Shown here: piece by piece, positions 49,709 to 59,204 of the stretch
How the letters are laid out: every line of letters begins with the position of its first letter
How positions within the stretch are numbered: position 1 is the first letter of the stretch
Assembly (NCBI RefSeq): GCF_021654135.1
Contig: NZ_JAKGSD010000006.1
Coordinates: 38,755 to 102,754, forward strand
Origin: Amycolatopsis tucumanensis
GTDB taxonomy: Bacteria > Actinomycetota > Actinomycetes > Mycobacteriales > Pseudonocardiaceae
Direction: 5' to 3'
DNA length: 64,000 nt
Translations under genes and position numbers: made by a program
The notes under the pieces: generated by a model
Database searches by the model: none
What the model saw: only the letters and a program-made list of their open reading frames with translations
What the model was told of the DNA's origin: nothing

Positions 49709-50229
49709 TCCGACGCTCCTTCTGTCGCTCGCGTGTCGTCGTCGAACAGTTCCCGCGCCTTGCGCACCAGGGACCGCTCGTCGGTGTAGGCGAGCCGGGT
49801 CTCCAGATCGGCGATCGGCACCCAGGCCACCTCGGTGACCTCCGAGTCCTCGTCGGACAGCTCGCCGCCGGTGGCTTCCAGCAGGAAATGATGCACCGTC
49901 TTGTGCACCCGCCGTCGCTCGGCCACGAACCAGTAGTCGATGGTGCCGAGCGGCCGCAGCACTTCCGCGGAGATCCCGGTCTCCTCCTTCACCTCGCGCA
50001 CCGCAGTCTGCTCGATCGTCTCGCCGTCTTCGATGTGGCCCTTCGGCAGCGACCACAGCAGCTTCCCGTGGCGGTCCAGCCTGCCGATGAGCACGGCGTT
50101 CTCCTTGGCGGGATCGACCACGAGGCCGCCGGCGGAGGTCTCCACGGAGGTCGTCATCTTCCGGCCGCGGCGGCGGCGTGACCGGCGTCGCGGCTTACCC
50201 CCGCCGGAGCGACCGGCCGATCCAGACAT
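49705..50229 (-). CDS. NUDIX hydrolase (MutT4-like)
   Basis: 174 residues. NUDIX box [20 protein letters not shown] + TGI. An N-terminal extension rich in Arg/Lys ([13 protein letters not shown]). Related to M. tuberculosis Rv3908 (MutT4), a nucleotide-sanitising hydrolase. ATG at 50229; M25 ([11 protein letters not shown]) is an alternative start. Divergent from pcnA. Confidence 0.88.
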   Translation of the reverse strand: MSGSAGRSGGGKPRRRSRRRRGRKMTTSVETSAGGLVVDPAKENAVLIGRLDRHGKLLWSLPKGHIEDGETIEQTAVREVKEETGISAEVLRPLGTIDYWFVAERRRVHKTVHHFLLEATGGELSDEDSEVTEVAWVPIADLETRLAYTDERSLVRKARELFDDDTRATEGASE

Positions 50230-50360
50230 GCTGCGATGCTAGTGCGTGGCGGCCCCTTCCGGCCGCTACTGCGTAGTTGACTGTTCACTCCTCGTCGATC
50301 GGTAGGCTGGTTCCTCGTGTCTGTCATGGTTGAGTCGACTCCCGAGGCGGTTCGATCCCG

Positions 50361-51794
50361 GTGAACGAACTGACCGCGAAGCGGAACGCGGTGACCGAGC
50401 TGATGCGGATCTCGCCGCTGGCCGACGAGCTGGCCGGGCTGTTCGCGAAGGCCGGGCACCGGCTGTACCTGGTCGGCGGCAGCGTCCGGGACGCGCTGCT
50501 CGGCCGGCTGTCCGCCGACCTCGACTTCACCACCGACGCGCGGCCCGAGCAGATCCTGAAGGTCGTCCGCGGCTGGGCCGACGGCGTGTGGGAGGCGGGC
50601 ATCGCCTTCGGCACCGTCGGCGTCACCAAGCGCGGCTCGACGCTGGAGATCACGACGTTCCGCGCCGACGTCTACGACCGGGTGAGCCGCAACCCCGAGG
50701 TGACCTTCGGCGACTCGATCGAGGGTGACCTCAAGCGCCGGGACTTCACGGTCAACGCGATGGCGATCGACTTGTCGACCAAGCAGTTCGTCGACCCACA
50801 CGACGGGATGGACGCGCTGCGGCGGAAGGTGCTCGACACCCCCGCCACCCCGGAGGAGTCCTTCGCCGACGACCCGCTGCGCATGCTGCGTGCCGCCCGG
50901 TTCGCCGCCCAGCTCGGCTTCGAGCCGGCGCCCCGCGTGGTGACCGCGATGACCGAGATGGCAGGCGAGATCCAGCGCATCACCGCCGAGCGGGTGCAGA
51001 CCGAGCTGTCCAAGCTGATGCTCGGCCGGTACCCGCGGCGCGGGCTGGAGCTGATGGTCGACACCGGGCTCGCCGAGCACGTCCTGCCCGAGGTGCCCGG
51101 CATGCGGCTGGCCATCGACGAGCACCACCAGCACAAGGACGTCTACCAGCACTCGCTGACCGTGCTGGACCAGGCGATCGCGCTGGAGCGCCGGGACGAC
51201 CCGGACGCCGAGCCCGACCTCGTGCTCCGGCTGGCCGCGCTGCTGCACGACATCGGCAAGCCCGCCACCCGCCGGTTCGAGGAGGGCGGCGGCGTGAGCT
51301 TCCACCACCACGAGGTGGTCGGCGCCAAGATGGCCCGCAAGCGCTTGCGGGCGCTGAAGTACCCGAAGCAGGTCATCGAGGACGTCGGCCAGCTGGTGTT
51401 CCTCCACCTGCGGTTCCACGGCTACGGCAAGGGCGAGTGGACCGACTCGGCGGTGCGCCGGTACGTCACTGACGCGGGTGAGCTGCTGCCCCGGCTGCAC
51501 AAGCTGGTCCGCGCCGACTGCACGACGCGCAACAAGCGCAAGGCGGCCGCGCTGCAGCGCACCTACGACGAGCTCGAGGAGCGGATCGCGCGCATCCAGG
51601 CCGAGGAGGACCTGGCGAAGGTGCGGCCCGACCTGGACGGCAACGAGATCATGAAGATCCTCGGCCTGCCGCCGGGGCCGATGGTCGGCAAGGCGTGGAA
51701 GCACCTGAAGGAGCTGCGCCTGGACCGCGGGCCGCTCGACCACGACGAGGCCGTCGCCGAGTTGCGCCGCTGGGCCGAGGAGAACGGCCTGTAA
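50361..51794 (+). CDS. pcnA: CCA-adding tRNA nucleotidyltransferase / poly(A) polymerase-type
   Basis: 477 residues. Nucleotidyltransferase core LVGGSVRDALLG and DLDFTTDA, RRDFTVNAMAID, the neck RMLRAARFAAQLGF, and an HD domain (LAALLHDIGKP). Adds or repairs the tRNA 3' CCA; this is important because the two tRNA genes here lack encoded CCA. GTG at 50361. Same order as Rv3907c next to mutT4. Confidence 0.95.
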   Translation: MNELTAKRNAVTELMRISPLADELAGLFAKAGHRLYLVGGSVRDALLGRLSADLDFTTDARPEQILKVVRGWADGVWEAGIAFGTVGVTKRGSTLEITTFRADVYDRVSRNPEVTFGDSIEGDLKRRDFTVNAMAIDLSTKQFVDPHDGMDALRRKVLDTPATPEESFADDPLRMLRAARFAAQLGFEPAPRVVTAMTEMAGEIQRITAERVQTELSKLMLGRYPRRGLELMVDTGLAEHVLPEVPGMRLAIDEHHQHKDVYQHSLTVLDQAIALERRDDPDAEPDLVLRLAALLHDIGKPATRRFEEGGGVSFHHHEVVGAKMARKRLRALKYPKQVIEDVGQLVFLHLRFHGYGKGEWTDSAVRRYVTDAGELLPRLHKLVRADCTTRNKRKAAALQRTYDELEERIARIQAEEDLAKVRPDLDGNEIMKILGLPPGPMVGKAWKHLKELRLDRGPLDHDEAVAELRRWAEENGL

Positions 51795-51828
51795 CTTCAG
51801 GGTGCGTCGAGACGACCGGGAGGTCGTG

Positions 51829-53118
51829 ATGTCCCCACCGCGAGCGGCGAGTTACCTGGGCACCCTGCTGCGGCGGGGCGCGCCCGCGATGGCCGGCGCG
51901 ACCGGTGGACTGGACGACGAGGTCGCCGACCCGGCGCCGGTGTCCCCACTCGCCCGGATGCGGCGCATGGCGGGGCCGGTCGACCTCGCGGCGCAGGACA
52001 ACCTGCTGCTCCGCGCCACCCGGTACGTCGCGATGGTCCCGCTGATCTACCGCGTGCTGGCGGTGGCCGGGGCGCTGGTCGCGTTCCTCGCCGGCGACCA
52101 CGGTGGCGTGGCGCCGGTGGTGGCGGTCGCGGTGTGCTCGATCGCGCTGAACCTGTACGGGCTGCGCTGGCTGTTCCGGTCGACGCCGTTCCACGGCGGC
52201 GGCGCGGTCCGGCTGCTGGTGCTCGACGTGGTGTTCACGGTCGCGGCCAACCTGGTGGTCGCGGCGACGGTGCCTGCCCCGGCCTTCACAGCCGCGATGC
52301 AGGTGCCGGGCAAGCACCTGCTCGGCGGGGTCGCGTTGCTGACCCTCGCGCTGGGAGTCGGGTACGGGCTGGGGCTGACGGTGCTGAGCGTGCCGCTCGC
52401 CGGGGCCGCGTGGTGGCTCAACAGCGGCGTGTTCAACGTGAAACAAGCCTTCGCCGGGGTCGGGACGATCATCGGCGTCCTGGTGACGGCGACCGGCGCG
52501 CTGGTGCTGCTCGGCCTCGGCACCCGGCTGGCGCTGGCGTACGGGATCAGGCACGGCCGCGAGGCGGAGCGCGCGCGGCAGCACCGGATGCTGCACGACA
52601 CGGTGCTGCAGACGCTGGAGACGATCGCCCTGCCGGGCTCCGGCAGCAGCGAACACCAGCTCAGCGAGATGCGGCGGCTGGCCCGCGCGCAGGCGATCGA
52701 GGTGCGGCAGACGATCGAGGGCGCGGAGGGCAGCGGCCCCCTCGGCGAGAAACTGGCGGCCCTGGCAGCGGAAATGGCCCGTGACGGCCTGCGCGCCCAG
52801 CTGGTCATGGCGGAGCTCGACCCGGACACCCTGACGGAGGTCCGGCAGGTCGCCATCCGCGACGCGGCCCGCGAGGCCCTGCGGAACACGCTGAAGCACT
52901 CGGGCACCGACCGGGTCGTCGTGCGCGCTGAGGAACGGGACGGCGGGGTGGCGGTGGTGATTCGCGACCACGGCGCCGGCTTCGACGAGGCGGACCGCCC
53001 ACCGGGCTTCGGAATCAGCGAGTCGATCACGGCGCGCCTGGCCGAGGCGGGCGGCCAGGCGCGGGTGGAGTCCAGCCCGGGCAGCGGAACTCGCGTGACG
53101 CTCTGGATGCCGCGATGA
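51829..53118 (+). CDS. Orphan sensor histidine kinase (HisKA_3/NarL-type)
   Basis: 429 residues. About six membrane helices (51-235, for example YVAMVPLIYRVLAVAGALVA), a dimerisation helix with phospho-acceptor His in HRMLHDTVLQTLETIAL, an N box REALRNTLKHSG, G boxes DHGAGFD and GFGISESI, and a C-terminal ATPase end. No response-regulator gene lies next to it. ATG at 51829 has GGGAGG 5 nt upstream; a longer form would begin at 51802. A near-parS motif occurs in its coding region. Confidence 0.85.
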   Translation: MSPPRAASYLGTLLRRGAPAMAGATGGLDDEVADPAPVSPLARMRRMAGPVDLAAQDNLLLRATRYVAMVPLIYRVLAVAGALVAFLAGDHGGVAPVVAVAVCSIALNLYGLRWLFRSTPFHGGGAVRLLVLDVVFTVAANLVVAATVPAPAFTAAMQVPGKHLLGGVALLTLALGVGYGLGLTVLSVPLAGAAWWLNSGVFNVKQAFAGVGTIIGVLVTATGALVLLGLGTRLALAYGIRHGREAERARQHRMLHDTVLQTLETIALPGSGSSEHQLSEMRRLARAQAIEVRQTIEGAEGSGPLGEKLAALAAEMARDGLRAQLVMAELDPDTLTEVRQVAIRDAAREALRNTLKHSGTDRVVVRAEERDGGVAVVIRDHGAGFDEADRPPGFGISESITARLAEAGGQARVESSPGSGTRVTLWMPR

Positions 53119-53172
53119 TTGCCGGGGTATCGCGCGGTATGGCGCGTTCGCGCTGAAAGGAGCTGATTTCGG

Positions 53173-53541
53173 GTGGATAACTTGCCGCGCAAGACCGAAG
53201 AACAGAACGACACCCGGAGGCTCGCCATCGAAGCGCTGGAGACCGCCCGCGAAGCCCGTGTGCTCGCCGTCGCGGCCTCGAAGGAGGTCGGCGACGTGTC
53301 AGCTCAGCTGAGAGGGCACATCACGGTGCTCCACGCGCTGCGTGAGACCCAGCTCGAGCAGGGGGCCCGGTTGGATCGACTCGAACGGAGGGTGGACGAG
53401 GGCTTCGCGCGGGTGGACGCGAGGTTCGAGCAGGTGGACCGGCGGTTCGAGCAGGTCGACGCCAGGTTCGAGCAGGTCGTCGACCAGATGAACGCGCGGT
53501 TCGATCAGCTCGTTGCGCTGATCAAGAGCAGCAAGCGCTAA
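53173..53541 (+). CDS. Coiled-coil protein with RFEQVD repeats
   Basis: 122 residues, unrecognised. After a charged N-terminal region, residues about 65-115 contain the heptads VDEGFARVDARFEQVDRRF and EQVDARFEQVVDQMNARF, a trimeric or dimeric coiled coil like that in phage/tail or DUF1640-type proteins. GTG start at 53173 with AAAGGAG upstream. Overlaps the convergent TNT-A gene by 4 bp. Role unknown. Confidence 0.7.
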   Translation: MDNLPRKTEEQNDTRRLAIEALETAREARVLAVAASKEVGDVSAQLRGHITVLHALRETQLEQGARLDRLERRVDEGFARVDARFEQVDRRFEQVDARFEQVVDQMNARFDQLVALIKSSKR

Positions 53542-55385
53542 AGCCGCTCCAAGCCGCCCGTTTCGAGGTGGTGCCCGACGGGGTGCGGCAGGAAGTACGC
53601 CACCGCCCCGCCGGGCATCGCTCCCCAGGGTTGTGTCACGCCGGTCAGCACGCGCACCGGCCGCGCCACCCGGTACAGCGCTCGCTGCCCCTCCCGCTCC
53701 GGCAGCAGCGACGTCTCCGGGAACCGCGCCGTCTCGTCGTGCACCAGGTTGCCCGCCTCGCCGCCGAACCGCACCAGCGTCGTCCCTGCGGGCAACGTGA
53801 TCAGCCGCTTCGCGCGGTAGAAGGTCAGCGGCGGCTCGCCCCGCTGCGGTGTGATCGGCCAGTCGCCCTCGTCGTCGACCACCCGCACCGGGTACAGCAG
53901 CAGCGATCCGAGCAGGAACCGCGCCGCCTCCTCGACCCGCGCGAACGCCGCCGGCTCCGCGCCGTCCGGACCGGTGACCTCCCAGCTCGACTCGGTCCGC
54001 TGCAGGCTCCACGCCCCCTCGGCCCGCGAACCGATCCGGTACGCCGAGGGCGCGATCCCGTACTCCGCCAGCCGCCGCTCCAGGACCGTCAGAACCTCCG
54101 ACGCCCGCAGCCCGTACGGCGGATCGCCGCCGCGGTCGATGAGCGTGACCGCGTCCACCTCACCCGCGTCGGGCTGTGGCGGCAGCGGCCTGCCCAGCAG
54201 CTCCGCCTCCGCGGCCGCGAGCAGGTGCGCCGGCACGGTCGGCGCCCGGTAACCCTGCGCGCGCACGTGCTCGACCAGCTCCGGCTGCGGCGGCAGACCG
54301 TATTTCCGCAGGTAGTGCGGCACCGCCGCGGCCCAGATCCAGGTGCCGTCGGTGTGGAAGGCGTCGGGCACGTCCGGCTGCGCCGCCGGCGCGAACAGGT
54401 CCGGCAACCGGTTCGGCCTGGCCACCGCGACCGGCGCCCGGTACAGGTAGTCGAACAACGCGCGGGCCTCGTCCGGCGGCAGCGCCTGCCGGTTGACCAC
54501 GGGCGGCTCGCCGGGCCCGTCGACGACCGCGGCGTGCCGGAACGCCGCGTCCACCGGCAAGCCGGCCTTCGCCGCGAGCCAGTCCGGGACCTGCTTCCGG
54601 TCGCGCGGGAAGTGCTCCAGCTCGGCCTCGTACGCGCGGGCCGTCGGCCTGCCTGAGGGTGACTGGCGCCAGTTCGGCTCGGCCGACGAGTCGTAGTCGA
54701 ACGTGAAGTCGGCGGGCGCGACCAGTGTCAACGTGCCCTTGAACCACGTCCCGGCGCCCGGCTGGTACATCGCGGCCCGCAGGTCGCCGAACAGCTGCCC
54801 GAGCCGCGGCGACGCGGGCAACGACACCGACTCGCCTTCGCCCGCGGCGCGGACCTCGATCTCCGCGTAGTCCCCGACCTGCCGGAACTGCGCGGCGATC
54901 CGCTCCCAGCCGTCGGGCACGACGTCCCGCAGCAGCCGCGCGATCTCCCGCACCAGCTCCTGTGGATCCCCGGCTCCGAGCTGCCGCACACCGGCGGCGA
55001 AGTCGTGCCGCTCCTGCCAGATCGCGGTGATTTCGGCCTCGGTGGCGTCGACGGCGAAGTCGTGCAGGCCGAGCTGCCGCGCCCGCGTCTCGTCGGTGCC
55101 GTTCCAGCGCAACGTCAGCCCCTCGCCGGGGGCGACGCGGTAGATGTCGTCGTCGAACAGGCAGTGCGTCTGCAGGCTGAAGGTCGCGGCGACCTCGGCT
55201 TCCGGCAGCACCTTCGCCGGCCGCCCGTCGAACTCCTTGTCGAAGTCGGCGGGCGCGTCCTCGCCGGACGGCGTCACGAGCAGGACGGTGCCGTCCGCGC
55301 TGGAGCGTTGCGCCGGGAAGACGCGCCCCTGCCACACGGCGTACAGCCCGTCGGGGCGCTCCGCCAACTCCACTCGGTACCGCAC
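53538..55385 (-). CDS. TNT-like glycohydrolase-fold protein A
   Basis: 615 residues. N-terminal unique domain (about 1-150), a shared middle region with FHTDGTWIWAAAVPHYLRKY (about 320-380), and a C-terminal TNT-like domain (about 505-615): LPAGTTLVRFGGEAGNLVHD, TSLLPEREGQRALYRVARPV, PWGAMPGGAVAYFLPHPVG. TNT is the NAD+ glycohydrolase domain of M. tuberculosis CpnT. The catalytic Tyr and Gln of TNT appear replaced by Leu and Ala. GTG start at 55385, 37 bp after gene ARH-A. Paralogue of TNT-B. Confidence 0.65.
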   Translation of the reverse strand: MRYRVELAERPDGLYAVWQGRVFPAQRSSADGTVLLVTPSGEDAPADFDKEFDGRPAKVLPEAEVAATFSLQTHCLFDDDIYRVAPGEGLTLRWNGTDETRARQLGLHDFAVDATEAEITAIWQERHDFAAGVRQLGAGDPQELVREIARLLRDVVPDGWERIAAQFRQVGDYAEIEVRAAGEGESVSLPASPRLGQLFGDLRAAMYQPGAGTWFKGTLTLVAPADFTFDYDSSAEPNWRQSPSGRPTARAYEAELEHFPRDRKQVPDWLAAKAGLPVDAAFRHAAVVDGPGEPPVVNRQALPPDEARALFDYLYRAPVAVARPNRLPDLFAPAAQPDVPDAFHTDGTWIWAAAVPHYLRKYGLPPQPELVEHVRAQGYRAPTVPAHLLAAAEAELLGRPLPPQPDAGEVDAVTLIDRGGDPPYGLRASEVLTVLERRLAEYGIAPSAYRIGSRAEGAWSLQRTESSWEVTGPDGAEPAAFARVEEAARFLLGSLLLYPVRVVDDEGDWPITPQRGEPPLTFYRAKRLITLPAGTTLVRFGGEAGNLVHDETARFPETSLLPEREGQRALYRVARPVRVLTGVTQPWGAMPGGAVAYFLPHPVGHHLETGGLERL

Positions 55386-55422
55386 GACTTCCCCCTGCGT
55401 CCGGAAAACGGGCCCGTCAAAC

Positions 55423-57192
55423 TTAACCGGGCGGGTACCGGCGCGCCCAGTCCTCCCGCAGCGACCGGCTGCGTGTGATGCCGTACAGGTTGAAGTGCAG
55501 GTAGATGTCGTTGGCGATGTTGTCCAGCAATCCCAGCGGCGTCAGCGCCCCGACCAGGTCCGCGGGCAGGCCGGGCACGCCGAGCCGGGCGCCGGCCAGC
55601 GCCCCGGTGAGCGCGGCGGTCAGCGGCGGTTCGGCCGACTGCAGTCCGGCGGCCTGGATCGCGGCGAACGGGTCGTGCTGCCGCTTGGTGGCGGCGAACA
55701 CGGCGCGCCCGGCCACCGCGAGCGGGCTCGCCGGGTCGCCGAGCGTCTCGATCTGCTCGGTGTCCGGGATGTCGCGGCCGTCGCGCATCGCGAGGACGAT
55801 CGCGGCGATCTCGTCGAACGGCGTCTGCCCGGACTTCCGCAGCTCACCAAGGATGGCGTGGAATGGCCACGATGGCTCGCCGTTGACCAGCACCTTCGTG
55901 AGCAGCCGCACGACCAGCTCGACCGCGGTGGCGGCCTCGCCGCCCGCGCCGGTCATGGCCCGCGCGACGGCCATCTGGTACGACAGCCCGGCGTTCTCGA
56001 GCTCGAAGCCCGCGGTCATGGTCGCGGCGAGCACGGCGGTCAGCGGGTTCGGCGGCGCTTCCGGGCCGTCGCCGAGCGCGACCGAGAGCCAGCTGTCCGG
56101 CTTCGGCGCGGGCGGGAACCCCTCGGGCACGTCGCCGGTGAGGGTCATGAACGGCAGGCCGCGCATGACGGCTTCGGTGTGCCGGAGGGCCTGCCGGGTC
56201 ATCGGGCCGAGCATGTCGCCGTTGCCGAGGGCGAGGCACTCCCCGACCGCGAACCCGACGTAGGCGCCGACGACGCGGTGCCAGGCGAACAGCCCCGAGG
56301 GTGTCCCGGCGTCCTGGAACTTGCCCAGCGTCCACGGCCTCGGTTCGGGGCGCCCGGTGTTGTCGTAGTGGTTGATCAGGCCCGCCCCGGCGAGGTCGGC
56401 AGGCCACTCGACCGGCCGGCCGTCGTGGCGCAGCCGCAGGTTGCGCACCCACAGGGCGTACGCGCGCGCGTAGCGCTCGCATTCGTCGGCGCTGAGCTCG
56501 TACCCGTTCTTCCTGGCCCAGCCGCCGACCGCGCGGAGCCGCTGCGGAACGAGGTCGCCGAGCCCGGACTCGCCGGCCAGCTCCGCGATCCGCGGGGAAA
56601 CCTCGGGCGCGACTTCGTCGACATACCGGCCCGGGTTCTGCTCGGCCCCGTCGATCTCCGCCGCCAGGTCGACGCCCACGGACAGGACGTGCCCGGGGTC
56701 CAGGTCCAGCCGCGTCTCCCCCGCGCCGGGCCGCAGCAGGTCGCGGGGCCGGATCCGGCGCCACCGGTGCACACCGGCCGGGACCGTGCCCGTCGCGGTG
56801 TAGGCGGGGACGACGATCTGGCCGTCCCGCGTGCGATTGCGGACGGGCTCGCCGTCCGCACCGAGCGGAACCAGGACCTCGCAGTCCAGCAACAGCCTGC
56901 GCATGGTCGGCCCGTCGATCCAGCCGACGCGGTGCATGCCCAGCAGCCTCGCCGCCGGGGTGGTGGCTTTCGGGCTGCCGAACCACTCCGGGCCGGGCCG
57001 GTGCGCGGGGTTCTCCCGGACGTTGCCGGTCGGCTGCTCGCGCTCGTCGACCTCGATCCACCGCACGATCGCCGGCTCCGGGGTGCCGAGCCCGGGGAAC
57101 TCGTTGCGCCGGAACTCGGGGTCCGGCACGGCCTTCCAGTCGGTGAAGCGCTGAGCCGTCACGGCCGGATCGCCGGATAGCGCCGAAGCCAT
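55423..57192 (-). CDS. ADP-ribosylglycohydrolase-like protein A (probably degenerate)
   Basis: 589 residues. N-terminal ~180 residues are a domain shared with protein B (TGNVRENPAHRPGPEWFGSP, VGWIDGPTMRRLLLDCEVLV). From about 300 onward a helical ARH-like domain: VVGAYVGFAVGECLALGNGD, MTRQALRHTEAVMRG, PPLTAALTGALAGARLGVPG. The Thr-Asp-Asp-Thr and C-terminal Asp metal ligands of ARH enzymes are missing. ATG at 57192 has GAAGGA 5 nt upstream and lies 34 bp inside the end of gene B. Confidence 0.6.
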   Translation of the reverse strand: MASALSGDPAVTAQRFTDWKAVPDPEFRRNEFPGLGTPEPAIVRWIEVDEREQPTGNVRENPAHRPGPEWFGSPKATTPAARLLGMHRVGWIDGPTMRRLLLDCEVLVPLGADGEPVRNRTRDGQIVVPAYTATGTVPAGVHRWRRIRPRDLLRPGAGETRLDLDPGHVLSVGVDLAAEIDGAEQNPGRYVDEVAPEVSPRIAELAGESGLGDLVPQRLRAVGGWARKNGYELSADECERYARAYALWVRNLRLRHDGRPVEWPADLAGAGLINHYDNTGRPEPRPWTLGKFQDAGTPSGLFAWHRVVGAYVGFAVGECLALGNGDMLGPMTRQALRHTEAVMRGLPFMTLTGDVPEGFPPAPKPDSWLSVALGDGPEAPPNPLTAVLAATMTAGFELENAGLSYQMAVARAMTGAGGEAATAVELVVRLLTKVLVNGEPSWPFHAILGELRKSGQTPFDEIAAIVLAMRDGRDIPDTEQIETLGDPASPLAVAGRAVFAATKRQHDPFAAIQAAGLQSAEPPLTAALTGALAGARLGVPGLPADLVGALTPLGLLDNIANDIYLHFNLYGITRSRSLREDWARRYPPG

Positions 57193-59204
57193 CGCTGTCC
57201 TTCCTCCCCCTCCGGGATCCCCTCGAACCGGCGGGCGACGTCCGTGACGACCCGCTCGATCAGCGGTTTGAGTTCGAGCTGGTCCACCCACTTCTGCGGC
57301 AGGCCGGGCACGCCGTTGCGCGCGCCGGCCAGCGCGCCGGCGATCGCCCCGGTCAGCGCGCCGCGCCCGGAGTGGTTCACCGCGCGCAGCAGGGCGACCT
57401 CGGGGTTGTTCTCGAACCCGCTCACGGCGGCGAGCGCGCGCCCGAGGACGGACGCCGTGTCGTGGCCGTCACCGATCTCCTCGGGTTCGGGCAGGCGGTA
57501 CAGGCCCTGTTCCGGGATGGCGATCAGGGACCGCGCGGCCAGCTCGCGCACGGCGTCCCACCGCGGTCCTTCCCGGTCCTGCAGCACCGCACCGGCCGAC
57601 ACCCACAACGCGGGGCTGAACTCCCGCTCCAGTGATCGTTCGAACAGCAGGCCGAGGAACACGGCGAAGGTCAGGTCGGTCCCGTCCGATTCCGGCAGGG
57701 CCGAGAAGGAGCGGACAGCCGCCTCGGACGCACCGAACGGCACCTCGCCCCGGCCACCGATGGTGAGCACACCGGGCAGCGCGCCGAGCAGGACCGCCGG
57801 GCCGGAGCGGAGATCGGCCGGGTCCGGATCGCGGACGGCGTGCAGCTCGGCCAGGTGCGGCAGCCACCCTTCGATGTCCGGCACCGCCTCGCCCTGGGTA
57901 TGCAGCCACCGGGTGGTCGCCTCGTGCGCCGCACCGCCGCGCAGGACGGCCTCGGTGAGGAACAGCAGGCGCTGGGTGAGCGGGCCGACCGGACCGGGCT
58001 CGGTCCCGTCCGCCGAGTTGCCCAGCGCTTCACCGAGCGCGAAGCCGACGTACGCGCCGAGGATGCGTTGCCAGCTGAAGTTGGTGTCCTGGCCGACGTC
58101 GGCGAACTTGCCGAACGAGTCCACCCGCAACACCGGTTCGCCGTTGTCGTCGTACCCGCGGGCCAGGCCGAACGCGGCGAGGTCGTACGGCGGTCGCGGC
58201 GGCAGCGCCATGCCCATGCGCCGGACCCAGGACCGTCCGGTGACCACTCGGTAGCACTCGTCCGCGGTGAGCTCGAAACCGTGGGCGCGGGCGCTGTCCC
58301 CCGCGTCGACCGGCAGGTCCACCGGCTCGGGCAGCCCGATCCGCGCCGCGGTGTCGGCGGCCCAGCGCGTCAGGTCCGCCGAGGCCTCCACGCATTCGCC
58401 GGTGACCTCGATCTTGTCGCTGTACCGGGGGAACTCGGCGTTCGCCGCGCGGATCTCCTCGGTGGTGACCTCGACCGGGAGCTGCCACGGGCCGTGGATG
58501 ACCAGGTCGGCTTCCGGCACGTGGGACAGCAGGGTCACCGGGTCCAGCCAGAACCACTCCCGGCTGCCCGGCGGGAAGAAGCGGGTCGACGTCCACAGCT
58601 CCACCGTGCGACGACCGTCCTTGGTGGACTGGTGGCGCACCCGGCCGTCGGACAGCGGCACCAGCACGCTCTCCTCGAGCAGGCCGATGACGAACTTCCG
58701 CTGGTCGATCCAGCCGATGTGGCGGAACTCGACGAGGTGGTCGAGCGTGGTCCACGGCATCGGGTAGCCACGCCGGCTCGGCCCCGTCCGGTACTCGGGG
58801 TTCGGGCGGAACTCGCCGGTGTCCGTGCCGTCCGGCAGGTGGCGCTGCCAGCCCGTGATCGCGGCGAGCGGCACGCCGAGGCGGCCGAGGCCGGAGGCGG
58901 CGTACTCGGGGTCGATGACCTCGGCCCAGTGGTCGCGGCCCGGGTACTGGGCGGGGATGCTGAAGCCACCGCTGATGGGCGACGCGTGGCGCAGGTCGCC
59001 CTCCGGGTCGCGGACGATCAGCGCGGGTGGCGGGATGATCTGCTCGCCGAGGTCGCCGCCGTCGAGGTAGGCGGTGGAGTTGTAGGGGACGTACCAGCCC
59101 TCCGGGCGCCGCACGAGGTTCGCCTGGTCGGCACGCAGGCCGGCGCCGGGGTGGACCTCGCGCAGCCACTCCTCGACCTTCGCGACCGCTTCTGCCGCTT
59201 CCAC
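57159..59204 (-). CDS. ADP-ribosylglycohydrolase-like protein B (probably degenerate)
   Basis: 681 residues. The N-terminal region (about 1-100) is unique; a shared module (TGEFRPNPEYRTGPSRRGYP, IGWIDQRKFVIGLLEESVLV) follows, then an ARH-like helical domain (RILGAYVGFALGEALGNSAD, GPLTQRLLFLTEAVLRGG, NHSGRGALTGAIAGALAGAR). As in protein A the metal-binding Asp motifs are absent. GTG at 59204 shares one base with the TNT-B stop; AAAGGA lies 8 nt upstream. It overlaps gene A by 34 bp. Confidence 0.6.
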   Translation of the reverse strand: MEAAEAVAKVEEWLREVHPGAGLRADQANLVRRPEGWYVPYNSTAYLDGGDLGEQIIPPPALIVRDPEGDLRHASPISGGFSIPAQYPGRDHWAEVIDPEYAASGLGRLGVPLAAITGWQRHLPDGTDTGEFRPNPEYRTGPSRRGYPMPWTTLDHLVEFRHIGWIDQRKFVIGLLEESVLVPLSDGRVRHQSTKDGRRTVELWTSTRFFPPGSREWFWLDPVTLLSHVPEADLVIHGPWQLPVEVTTEEIRAANAEFPRYSDKIEVTGECVEASADLTRWAADTAARIGLPEPVDLPVDAGDSARAHGFELTADECYRVVTGRSWVRRMGMALPPRPPYDLAAFGLARGYDDNGEPVLRVDSFGKFADVGQDTNFSWQRILGAYVGFALGEALGNSADGTEPGPVGPLTQRLLFLTEAVLRGGAAHEATTRWLHTQGEAVPDIEGWLPHLAELHAVRDPDPADLRSGPAVLLGALPGVLTIGGRGEVPFGASEAAVRSFSALPESDGTDLTFAVFLGLLFERSLEREFSPALWVSAGAVLQDREGPRWDAVRELAARSLIAIPEQGLYRLPEPEEIGDGHDTASVLGRALAAVSGFENNPEVALLRAVNHSGRGALTGAIAGALAGARNGVPGLPQKWVDQLELKPLIERVVTDVARRFEGIPEGEEGQRWLRRYPAIRP

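Noticed and set aside
45074..49789. 1571-codon open frame opposite murJ, the pseudokinase and the DUF6049-like gene
   Set aside because: Spans several real genes on the other strand; product is Arg/His/Gln-rich shadow sequence.
52431..52444. parS-like GTTCAACGTGAAAC in the histidine kinase gene
   Set aside because: Two non-symmetric mismatches within coding sequence; likely chance.
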